Assembly (NCBI GenBank): GCA_014381165.1
Contig: JACMIM010000610.1
Location: 1 to 6,254, forward strand
From: Roseiflexaceae bacterium
GTDB taxonomy: Bacteria > Chloroflexota > Chloroflexia > Chloroflexales > Roseiflexaceae
Reading direction: 5' to 3'
Length of the DNA stretch: 6,254 nucleotides
The notes under the pieces were generated by a model that was not told the DNA's origin, did no database searches, and saw nothing but the letters and a program-made list of their open reading frames with translations. How positions within the stretch are numbered: position 1 is the stretch's first letter; every line of letters starts with the position of its first letter. The position numbers and the translations under genes are program-made. Positions 1 to 5,576 of the stretch are shown here, piece by piece.

Positions 1-48
1 CAAGATGACAAGATGACAAGATGACAAGGTGACAAGGTGACAAGAGGC
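1..48. repeat. Tandem octamer array (CAAGRTGA)n, cut by window edge
   Basis: Five consecutive 8-bp units are visible: CAAGATGA at 1-8, 9-16 and 17-24, then CAAGGTGA at 25-32 and 33-40, followed by a degenerate sixth unit, CAAGAGGC, at 41-48. The array starts at base 1 and so probably continues upstream. Its reverse complement reappears at 67-77 (GTCATCTTGTC) and as three units at 248-270, so the array can pair with either site. No reading frame through it looks like a real protein. Its role is unknown; it resembles the short tandemly repeated sequences found between genes of some filamentous bacteria and cyanobacteria. Confidence 0.85.
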
Positions 49-91
49 CTTACATTTTCCTTGCTCGTCATCTTGTCCTTTTTTAGGAGGT

Positions 92-235
92 ATGCAGTTG
101 GCGATTTCAGCCTGCGGCAGCATGGAACATCTATCTTTTTTGTTTCGTTTTTTGGCGCAAAGCACCAAAAAACGAAACAGTTATTCGATATTTCTTTACC
201 CGCCGCAGGCGAAATCAAACCTGTTGGGCAACTGC
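92..235. repeat. Nested inverted repeat upstream of glgX
   Basis: Three pairs of complementary arms are stacked inside one another. The outer pair is GCAGTTG (94-100) with CAACTGC (229-235). The middle pair is GATTTCAGCCTGCGGC (103-118) with GCCGCAGGCGAAATC (202-216), differing by one extra base. The inner pair is TGTTTCGTTTTTTGG (141-155) with CCAAAAAACGAAACA (165-179), a perfect 15-bp stem with a 9-nt loop. The arrangement suggests one folded or mobile unit of about 145 bp rather than chance hairpins. No T-run follows the inner stem on either strand, so a standard intrinsic terminator is not supported. With the flanking octamer arrays it fills the whole 299-bp space before glgX. Confidence 0.75.
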
Positions 236-247
236 GTAAGTCCTATT

Positions 248-270
248 CTTGTCATCGTGTCATCTTGTCA
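248..270. repeat. Inverted octamer array facing the 1-48 array
   Basis: The stretch reads CTTGTCAT, CGTGTCAT, CTTGTCA, which is three 8-bp units forming the reverse complement of the CAAGATGA units at 1-48. It closes the nested element at 92-235 from the outside, so 1-270 as a whole is an inverted arrangement. It lies 30 bases upstream of the glgX start and would be within the leader or promoter of that gene. Confidence 0.7.
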
Positions 271-299
271 CAGATCATAACAAGGAATAGTTACAAACC

Positions 300-2420
300 A
301 TGACCACAATCTGGCCTGGCAGGCCGTACCCGCTTGGTGCGACATGGGACGGCCAGGGCGTGAATTTTGCGCTGTTTTCGGAGAATGCGACTGCGGTTGA
401 TCTGTGTCTGTTCGACTCGGCGGGCGAGGAAACGCGCGTCGCGATGCCCGAGCAGACTGATAATGTCTGGCATGTGTTCATCCCAGGGCTGCGGCCTGGC
501 CAGCGCTATGGCTACCGGGTTCATGGCGCATACGAGCCGGAGTTCGGCCAGCGCTTCAACCCGCATAAGCTGCTGGTCGATCCCTATGCCAAGGCGCTCG
601 ACGGCGTGGAGCAGTGGGACGACGCGCTATTCGCTTATACGATTGGCGACGAATACGAAGACCTGACCATGGACGAGCGCGACTCCGCGCCGTTCCTGCC
701 CAAGGGTGTCGTGATCGATTCATCGTTCGACTGGGGCGGCGACAAGTTGCTGAACATCCCGCTGCACAAGTCGATTATCTACGAGCTACATGTCAAGGGT
801 TTCACCAAGTCTTTTCCCAGCCTGCCCGAGGATGTGCGCGGCACCTACGCCGGCCTGGCCCATCCCGCCACGATCGACTATCTCAAATCCTTGGGCGTTT
901 CCGCCATCGAACTGCTGCCGGTTCACCAGCGCGTCGACGACCGCCATCTGGTCGAGCAGGGGCTGGTAAACTACTGGGGCTATAACACGCTGGCCTATTT
1001 TGCGCCAGATATCCGCTACGCCTGCGAGGCCAACCCCGGCGACCAGGTGCGTGAATTCAAGGCCATGGTTAAAACCCTGCACGCCGCCGGGATCGAGGTG
1101 ATTCTCGATGTGGTCTACAACCACACCGCCGAGGGCAACCACATGGGGCCGACACTCTCGCTGAAGGGTGCCGACAATATGGTTTACTACCGCACTGAAG
1201 CGAGCCAACCGCGCTATTACACCGATTACACCGGCTGTGGCAATTCCTTCTCGATGCTGCACTCGCGCACGCTTCAACTGGTGATGGACTCGCTGCGCTA
1301 TTGGGTAGTCGAGATGCATGTCGATGGCTTTCGCTTTGACCTGGCCGCCACGCTGGCACGCGGCATGCACGATGAAGAGCGGCTGACCACCTTTTTCGAC
1401 ATCATCCACCAGGATCCGGTGCTCTCACAGGTCAAGCTGATCGCCGAGCCGTGGGACATCGGGCCAGGCGGCTACCAGGTTGGCAACTTCCCAGTGTTGT
1501 GGGCGGAATGGAACGGTAAATACCGCGATACCGTGCGCAGCTTCTGGCGTGGCGACACTGGCGGCGTGGCCGAGATCGCCTACCGGCTGACCGGATCGAG
1601 CGATCTGTATCAGCATAATGGCCGCTCGCCAGCCGCCTCGATCAATTTTATCACCGCGCACGATGGTTTCACGCTGCGCGACTTGGTCAGCTACAACGAA
1701 AAGCACAACCAGGCCAATGGCGAAAACAACCGTGATGGGGAACGCCACAACAATTCCTGGAACTGCGGTGTCGAAGGCGAGACCGACGACTTGGAGGTGC
1801 AGGCCCTGCGCGCCCGCCAGCAGCGCAACATGCTGGCCACCCTGCTGCTTTCGCAGGGCGTGCCCATGCTACTGGCTGGCGATGAGCGCAACCGCACCCA
1901 GAGCGGCAACAACAATGGCTACTGCCAGGATAACGAGGTCGGCTGGCTCAACTGGCAGGCCGACCCGGACGGTCAGGCGCTGTTCGAGTTCGCGCAGAAG
2001 CTGATTCGGCTGCGCATGGCCCACCCGGTGCTGCATCGCCGCCGCTTTTTCCAGGGCCGCTCGATCCAGGGCGAGCATATCCGCGATCTGGACTGGCTGC
2101 GGCCAGATGGCCAGCAGATGACCGAGCAGGAGTGGAATGAGGCCGAGTTCTGCACACTCGGTGTTCGGCTCAACGGTAGCGCCATCGACGAATGGGACGA
2201 GCAGGGCCGCTTTATCAGCGATGATGTGCTGCTGCTGCTGCTGAATGCCGACGCCGCCGAGCGAGCCTTCACGCTGCCGCCGACCGAGGGCATGCATGAA
2301 TCCTGGCAGACTGTGCTGGACACGGCCCAACCCGACGCCGCCCCGCCGACCGAGCACCAGCCCGGCCAACCCTACAGCCTCGCCGGGCGCTCGCTGGCCC
2401 TGCTGCGACAGCAAGCATAG
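300..2420 (+). CDS. glgX: Glycogen debranching enzyme GlgX/TreX (GH13, isoamylase type)
   Basis: A 706-residue enzyme that hydrolyses alpha-1,6 branch links of glycogen or limit dextrins in the cytoplasm. Seen: an N-terminal CBM48-like beta domain (about 8-100; PLGATWDGQGVNFALFSENA), then a GH13 (beta/alpha)8 barrel with region I DVVYNH (270-275), region II DGFRFD with nucleophile D347, region III IAEPWD with acid/base E383 and region IV TAHD with D455. The block GNNNGYCQDNE (536-546) is typical of GlgX; the preceding GDERNRTQ differs from the usual GDEFGRTQ. A C-terminal beta domain ends at about 706. Length is normal for the family. The ATG at 300 is preceded by AAGGAA (282-287), a rather distant ribosome site, and the protein begins as family members do (WPGRPYPLGATW). 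The downstream treZ on the same strand suggests a trehalose role (TreX), but sequence alone does not separate GlgX from TreX. A (CTG)5 run encodes five leucines near 2229-2243. Confidence 0.96.
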   Translation: MTTIWPGRPYPLGATWDGQGVNFALFSENATAVDLCLFDSAGEETRVAMPEQTDNVWHVFIPGLRPGQRYGYRVHGAYEPEFGQRFNPHKLLVDPYAKALDGVEQWDDALFAYTIGDEYEDLTMDERDSAPFLPKGVVIDSSFDWGGDKLLNIPLHKSIIYELHVKGFTKSFPSLPEDVRGTYAGLAHPATIDYLKSLGVSAIELLPVHQRVDDRHLVEQGLVNYWGYNTLAYFAPDIRYACEANPGDQVREFKAMVKTLHAAGIEVILDVVYNHTAEGNHMGPTLSLKGADNMVYYRTEASQPRYYTDYTGCGNSFSMLHSRTLQLVMDSLRYWVVEMHVDGFRFDLAATLARGMHDEERLTTFFDIIHQDPVLSQVKLIAEPWDIGPGGYQVGNFPVLWAEWNGKYRDTVRSFWRGDTGGVAEIAYRLTGSSDLYQHNGRSPAASINFITAHDGFTLRDLVSYNEKHNQANGENNRDGERHNNSWNCGVEGETDDLEVQALRARQQRNMLATLLLSQGVPMLLAGDERNRTQSGNNNGYCQDNEVGWLNWQADPDGQALFEFAQKLIRLRMAHPVLHRRRFFQGRSIQGEHIRDLDWLRPDGQQMTEQEWNEAEFCTLGVRLNGSAIDEWDEQGRFISDDVLLLLLNADAAERAFTLPPTEGMHESWQTVLDTAQPDAAPPTEHQPGQPYSLAGRSLALLRQQA

Positions 2421-2440
2421 CGGGCGCTGCGATCATGGTA

Positions 2441-2464
2441 CGGGCGGGTTTGAACCCCGCCCCG
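2441..2464. repeat. GGCGGGTTTGAA palindromic repeat in glgX-treZ spacer
   Basis: The spacer holds GGCGGGTTTGAACCCCGCC (2443-2461), an inverted repeat whose GGCGGG and CCCGCC arms face each other across a short TTTGAAC centre. The same core occurs twice more at 4875-4894 and 4910-4929, there as an almost perfect palindrome. Read as protein it gives GGFEPRP, which explains why a spurious upstream extension of treZ stays open. It is a dispersed repeat family member. Confidence 0.8.
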
Positions 2465-2478
2465 CATTGACTTACAAT
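2450..2478 (+). promoter_or_regulatory. Possible sigma-70-like promoter for treZ
   Basis: TTGAAC (2450-2455; 4 of 6 matches to TTGACA) is followed after 17 bases by TACAAT (2473-2478; 5 of 6 matches to TATAAT). Transcription would start near 2485, giving a leader of about 15 bases before the treZ ATG. The -35-like box lies in the centre of the palindromic repeat. Spacing and matches are good but this is a pattern match only; treZ could equally be read from a glgX transcript across the 79-bp gap. Confidence 0.35.
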
Positions 2479-2499
2479 CCGAAGAATGAAACGAGACAT

Positions 2500-4380
2500 A
2501 TGCCATACAGACTGCCAATTGGCGCAAACACGACACTGGGCGGCACGCACTTTCGCGTTTGGGCGCAAAGCGCCAGCCGCGTGGAGCTTGTGCTCTACCA
2601 GGAAGCATCCCCAGCAGCAGCCCACGCCATGCAGCCTGAGGGCGAGGGCTACTACACGCTAACGCTGGCCGAGGCTGGCCCTGGCACGCGCTACATGTAC
2701 CGGCTGAACGGCCAGGACGACCGGCCCGACCCGGCCTCGCGGTTTCAGCCACTTGGCGTTCACGGCCCCTCCCAGGTGGTCGACCCATCCGCGTTCAGCT
2801 GGAACGACCCAGGCTGGCAGGGTATTACAATCGAAGACGCCACGATCTACGAGCTACACATCGGCACGTTCACCCCCGAGGGCACGTTTGACGCGGCGAT
2901 CGCCCGGCTCGATCAGGTTGTCGATTTGGGTGTGAGCGCCATTCAACTCATGCCGGTGGCCGATTTCCCCGGCGAGCGCAACTGGGGGTATGACGGCGTA
3001 TGTTTGTTCGCGCCGTCGCGGGCCTATGGCGGGCCGGAGGGCCTGCGCCGCCTGGTCGACGCCGCCCACCAGAAGGGGCTGGCGGTCATCCTCGATGTGG
3101 TCTATAACCACCTGGGGCCGGACGGCAACTACCTGCGCCAGTTCAGCCAGCACTACTTCACCGACCACCACACCACGCCCTGGGGCGACGCGCTGAACTT
3201 CGACGATCTGGGCAGCCAGCATGTGCGCGCCTTCTTCATTGGTAACGCGAGCTACTGGGCGCACGAGTACCACCTGGACGGGCTGCGCCTGGACGCCACC
3301 CACGCGATCAAGGACGACAGCCAGCCGCACATTCTAGCCGAACTTGCCGCCAGCGTGCGCGCTAGCCTGCCCGCTGGTCGCCAGTTCCTGCTGATCGCCG
3401 AGGACGAGCGCAACGAGCCGATGCTGGTTCGGCCCGCCGTTGGGACGGTAGGGGCGCATCGCGATGTGCCCCTACCGTCCCAACCTGGCTACGGCCTCGA
3501 CGCGATCTGGGCCGATGATTTTCACCACCAGCTGCGCGTGGCGCTGACTGGCGAGCGCGAGGCCTATTATGCCGATTACACTGGCACGGCGGAGGATATC
3601 GTGCGGACGCTGGAGCAGGGCTGGTTCTACACGGGTCAGGAATCGCCCACGCTGGGCCATGCACGCGGCCAGCCCGCCGACGATCTGCCCGCCACGGCCT
3701 TTCTGCACTGCCTCTCGAACCATGATCAGGTTGGCAACCGGGCGTTGGGCGACCGACTGAACGCCGTGATCGGGCTGGACGCCTACCGCGCCGCCACTGT
3801 GCTGCTGCTGTGCAGCCCCTACCTGCCCATGCTCTTCCAGGGCCAGGAGTGGGCCGCAAGCACGCCCTTTCAGTTCTTCACCGACCACAACGCTGATTTG
3901 GGCAGGCTGATAACCGAGGGGCGGCGGCGCGAGTTTGCCAAATTCACCGCCTTCGCCGGCGAAACCGTGCCCGACCCCCAGGCTGAAGCAACCTTCACCC
4001 ACTCCAAGCTGAATTGGATCGAGCGCGAGCAGCCGCCGCACGCGGGTGTGCTCCAGCTCCACCGCGACCTGCTGCGGCTGCGGCGCGAGCTGCCAGCCCT
4101 GCGCGAGCGTGGCCGCGACTGCTTTGCCGCCGTGGCGCTGGGCCAGGATGCAATTGCGCTGCGCCGCCAGGGCGAATGCGAAATGTTGCTGCTGGTGGTC
4201 AACCTGCGCGGTGCGCATCGCCACGAGCTCAACCATACGATCACGGCCCGCCCGCCTGGCGAGGCCTGGCACCAGTTGCTGAGTAGCGAGGATCCGCGCT
4301 ACGGCGGCTCGGGCGGCGCGCGGCTCGAAGGCGGCACGGCGGTGTTCGAAGGGCCAGGGGCGCTGCTGCTCAGATTGTAG
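2500..4380 (+). CDS. treZ: Malto-oligosyltrehalose trehalohydrolase TreZ
   Basis: A 626-residue cytoplasmic GH13 enzyme that cleaves the alpha-1,4 bond next to the terminal trehalose of malto-oligosyltrehalose, the last step of the TreY-TreZ pathway. Seen: an N-terminal beta domain (about 5-95, LGGTHFRVWAQ), MPVADFPGERNWGYDGV (151-167), region I DVVYNH (199-204), DGLRLDATHAI with nucleophile D265, IAEDERNE with acid/base E301, the TreZ-typical GLDAIWADDFHH (332-343), and SNHDQ with D409. The frame is open further upstream to 2245, but that would overlap glgX by 176 bases and translate the repeat; ATG 2500 gives the family's usual start (YRLPIGA). The ribosome site is weak. Odd: V314-Q328 is encoded by a 46-bp palindrome and seems additional to the family's normal spacing between LVRP and GYGLDA. 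All catalytic residues are intact, so the enzyme is probably active. Confidence 0.95.
   Translation: MPYRLPIGANTTLGGTHFRVWAQSASRVELVLYQEASPAAAHAMQPEGEGYYTLTLAEAGPGTRYMYRLNGQDDRPDPASRFQPLGVHGPSQVVDPSAFSWNDPGWQGITIEDATIYELHIGTFTPEGTFDAAIARLDQVVDLGVSAIQLMPVADFPGERNWGYDGVCLFAPSRAYGGPEGLRRLVDAAHQKGLAVILDVVYNHLGPDGNYLRQFSQHYFTDHHTTPWGDALNFDDLGSQHVRAFFIGNASYWAHEYHLDGLRLDATHAIKDDSQPHILAELAASVRASLPAGRQFLLIAEDERNEPMLVRPAVGTVGAHRDVPLPSQPGYGLDAIWADDFHHQLRVALTGEREAYYADYTGTAEDIVRTLEQGWFYTGQESPTLGHARGQPADDLPATAFLHCLSNHDQVGNRALGDRLNAVIGLDAYRAATVLLLCSPYLPMLFQGQEWAASTPFQFFTDHNADLGRLITEGRRREFAKFTAFAGETVPDPQAEATFTHSKLNWIEREQPPHAGVLQLHRDLLRLRRELPALRERGRDCFAAVALGQDAIALRRQGECEMLLLVVNLRGAHRHELNHTITARPPGEAWHQLLSSEDPRYGGSGGARLEGGTAVFEGPGALLLRL
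3439..3484. repeat. 46-bp palindromic element inserted in frame in treZ
   Basis: Bases 3439-3461 are the reverse complement of 3462-3484 at 22 of 23 positions, with no loop; the one exception, G3456 opposite T3467, would be a G-U pair in the treZ mRNA. It is translated as V-G-T-V-G-A-H-R-D-V-P-L-P-S-Q (residues 314-328). Flanks on both sides (LVRP before, GYGLDAIWADD after) match what TreZ proteins have nearly adjacent. This points to insertion of a repeat with the frame preserved rather than to native coding sequence. Confidence 0.85.
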
Positions 4381-4495
4381 CTGGCGGGCTGAAGCCCTCG
4401 GCTCCGTTTACGAAGCCCGCCTGCGTGGGCTGAAGACGCTATGTTAGCCCGCGCAGGCGGGCTTCGTAGTGCCAGCCAGCGGCTTCAGCCGCCAG
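4381..4495. repeat. Nested inverted repeat between convergent treZ and Rieske genes
   Basis: The element begins at the base after the treZ stop codon. The outer arms are 4381-4396 (CTGGCGGGCTGAAGCC) and 4481-4495 (GGCTTCAGCCGCCAG), which pair with one bulged base. The inner arms are 4409-4431 and 4446-4468, 23 pairs with a single T4426/G4451 wobble, around a 14-base loop. GGGCTGAAG occurs at 4386-4394 and 4427-4435. No T-run follows, so it is not a textbook intrinsic terminator, but a stem this strong between two convergent genes would probably block or stabilise transcript ends. The remaining bases to 4532 show nothing else. Confidence 0.85.
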
Positions 4496-4532
4496 GCGCG
4501 TCGTTGGCACGTCACCGCGTAACTCCGGTCAA

Positions 4533-4859
4533 TCACTCGTCCGGCCAATCCACCGTAACCCAGATTTGCTCCTGCTCGACGCGCACCGCGTAGGTGGGTA
4601 CGCGGATGCCGACCGGCGGTACAATCGCCTTGCCGGTGCGCACCGCGTAGGTCCAGCCGTGCCAGGGGCACGTTACTGTGTCGCCGATTAGCACGCCCGA
4701 CGAGAGCGGCCCACCTTCGTGGCGGCAGGCATCGCCAAAGGCGTAGATCGTTCCGCCCAGATTTGCCAGCGCGATCGGTAGCCCGTCGATCTCGACATAG
4801 TGCATCGTGCCGGGGCGAATGTTGCGTATGTTGGCGACCATGGTTTCTTCTGTAGCCAT
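4533..4859 (-). CDS. Small Rieske [2Fe-2S] domain protein
   Basis: A 108-residue single-domain protein with the Rieske cluster signature C45-R-H47, 16 residues, then C64-P-W-H67, followed by GWTY. The two Cys and two His bind a [2Fe-2S] cluster. The protein is soluble (no signal peptide or membrane segment) and is of the small ferredoxin-like type that passes electrons to an oxygenase or reductase, or accompanies nitrite reductase (NirD-like); the partner is not in this window. GGPLSSG between the ligand pairs is typical. Start is uncertain: ATG at 4859 has no ribosome site, whereas ATG at 4841 (102 residues, beginning MVANIRN) is preceded by AGAAGAAA. The frame stays open to 4997, but that extension only translates the 35-bp repeats. 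It reads toward treZ and follows the two other minus-strand genes after a repeat-filled gap. Confidence 0.9.
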   Translation of the reverse strand: MATEETMVANIRNIRPGTMHYVEIDGLPIALANLGGTIYAFGDACRHEGGPLSSGVLIGDTVTCPWHGWTYAVRTGKAIVPPVGIRVPTYAVRVEQEQIWVTVDWPDE

Positions 4860-4886
4860 TATGAAAAGCGCTGGGGCGGGTTTGAA
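4858..4886 (-). promoter_or_regulatory. Possible promoter for the Rieske gene, -35 inside the repeat
   Basis: On the minus strand TTCAAA (4886-4881; 4 of 6) and CATAAT (4863-4858; 5 of 6) are separated by 17 bases. Transcription would start near 4851, which would exclude the ATG at 4859 and favour 4841 as the start. The -35-like box sits at the same offset in the palindromic repeat as the one proposed for treZ. Pattern match only. Confidence 0.25.
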
Positions 4887-4942
4887 ACCCGCCCGTGCGT
4901 GGTTGAGAGGGCGGGTTTGAAACCCGCCCGTGCGTGGTTGAG
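4875..4942. repeat. Two tandem copies of a 35-bp palindromic repeat
   Basis: Copy one spans 4875-4909 and copy two 4910-4942; the first 33 bases of the two copies are identical. Each contains the palindrome GGCGGGTTTGAAACCCGCC followed by CGTGCGTGGTTGAG. A related core lies at 2441-2464. The copies are directly upstream of the Rieske gene. Translated on the minus strand they give GGFQTRP and AGFKPAP, which are artefacts of the repeat. Confidence 0.9.
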
Positions 4943-4974
4943 CCGGGCAGCTTATAGGGAGATCAAATAAACAA

Positions 4975-5051
4975 AGAACAAAGAACAAAGCGGACATGCT
5001 TTTGAACTGCGGCGGAGCACTACTGTTCTGTGTTTCTTTGTTCTTTGTTCT
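4975..5051. repeat. Inverted pair of ACAAAGA heptamer arrays
   Basis: AGAACAAAGAACAAAG (4975-4990) is the exact reverse complement of CTTTGTTCTTTGTTCT (5036-5051), with 45 bases between. Each arm is a short tandem array with period 7 (ACAAAGA). The right arm begins three bases beyond the stop codon of the minus-strand membrane protein. On the minus strand the second arm runs into TTGTTTATTTGATC, so the element could act as a weak terminator, although the loop is long. Confidence 0.75.
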
Positions 5052-5054
5052 CTA

Positions 5055-5576
5055 TTAGGTATCGAACGCGGCGACATAGACGATGTAGCGTTGCGGGTCG
5101 CTGGTATCGACAAATAGCCCTTGGTAGTCTGGCCCTGGGCTGCCCGGCTCGTTCCACTCGCCTGCGAGGTGTTGCTGGGCATCCTCGGGCCGCCAGTCCG
5201 GCGGCGTGTCGATGGTCGAGGAAAAGATCTGGCCTGGCTGCTCGCTGGGCGAAAGCGGCTGAGTGATGCGCGTGCTGTCCAGCAGCGCTGGCAAATCGCC
5301 CGCGTCGATCTCAAAGCGCAGGTAGATGAAATAATCCAGGAAGCTGTCGTAGCGTACCTGTAGATTGCCAACGCTTGGCGGCAGCTTCAGCGCAGCTAAT
5401 TCCTCGATTTCCTGATCAGAGAAATTGGTAGTTACCGACGATCTGAGCACATCGGCGCGACTGGTGAGCTGCCAAAGCAGACCAACAATCAGCGCGCAGC
5501 CGATCACACCAATCAGTGCCGCGAGCAGCACCCACGGCACCCAGCGCGGCAGCGTACCCTGGCGCTCGCGTGTCAT
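5055..5576 (-). CDS. Hypothetical protein with one N-terminal membrane anchor
   Basis: A 173-residue protein I do not recognise. Seen: a short basic N-terminus (MTRERQGTLPR), one long hydrophobic segment (about residues 13-36, WVPWVLLAALIGVIGCALIV), then about 135 mostly polar residues likely outside the cytoplasm. V-I-G-C lies inside the hydrophobic stretch and fits the lipobox pattern, but hydrophobic residues continue after the Cys, which favours a plain anchor. The segment LPPSVGNLQVRYDSFLDYFI is the most distinctive part of the soluble domain; the C-terminal third is rich in Pro, Asp and Gln. The ATG at 5576 overlaps the stop of the upstream SDR (TGATG) and lies five bases after GGGAGG (5587-5582), a good ribosome site. 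A GTG at 5579 is an alternative start but too close to that site. The tight overlap indicates co-translation with the SDR. Confidence 0.8.
   Translation of the reverse strand: MTRERQGTLPRWVPWVLLAALIGVIGCALIVGLLWQLTSRADVLRSSVTTNFSDQEIEELAALKLPPSVGNLQVRYDSFLDYFIYLRFEIDAGDLPALLDSTRITQPLSPSEQPGQIFSSTIDTPPDWRPEDAQQHLAGEWNEPGSPGPDYQGLFVDTSDPQRYIVYVAAFDT

Noticed and set aside
1..48. CRISPR array
   Set aside because: Units are 8 bp and directly adjacent, without spacers.
141..179. Intrinsic terminator of an upstream gene
   Set aside because: The 15-bp stem is not followed by a T-run in either direction, and it forms the centre of a larger nested inverted repeat.
249..278. glgX promoter: TTGTCA (249-254) and GATCAT (273-278)
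   Set aside because: The TTGTCA belongs to the octamer repeat and recurs at 265-270; the spacer is 18 bases and the -10 match is only 4 of 6, too weak to list.
37..303. Small + strand reading frames at 37-303 and 92-280, the second preceded by AGGAGG (85-90)
   Set aside because: Both run through the nested inverted repeat, their residues reflect the repeat (FFVSFFGAKHQK and the like), and the AGGAGG is only one base from the ATG, too close to serve it.
2229..2243. (CTG)5 run in glgX as a phase-variable repeat
   Set aside because: It is a trinucleotide run that encodes five leucines in a hydrophobic beta strand; length change would not shift the frame.
2245..2499. Upstream extension of treZ from 2245
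   Set aside because: It overlaps glgX in another frame and translates the palindromic repeat; family members start where ATG 2500 does.
3472..4272. Long minus-strand reading frame opposite treZ (266 codons), and similar ones opposite glgX (786-1409, 1869-2414)
   Set aside because: They are antisense shadows in G+C-rich coding sequence, with no recognisable domains, while the + strand genes have full catalytic motifs.
4875..4942. CRISPR array
   Set aside because: Two abutting 35-bp copies are not separated by unique spacers, and no cas gene is present.
4860..4997. N-terminal extension of the Rieske protein from 4997
   Set aside because: The extra residues (GGFQTRP, AGFKPAP) are translations of the 35-bp repeats and precede a complete Rieske domain.
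5484..5510. Lipoprotein signal peptide (V-I-G-C) in the membrane protein
   Set aside because: Strongly hydrophobic residues continue for about eight positions after the Cys, so a transmembrane anchor is more likely than lipidation and cleavage.
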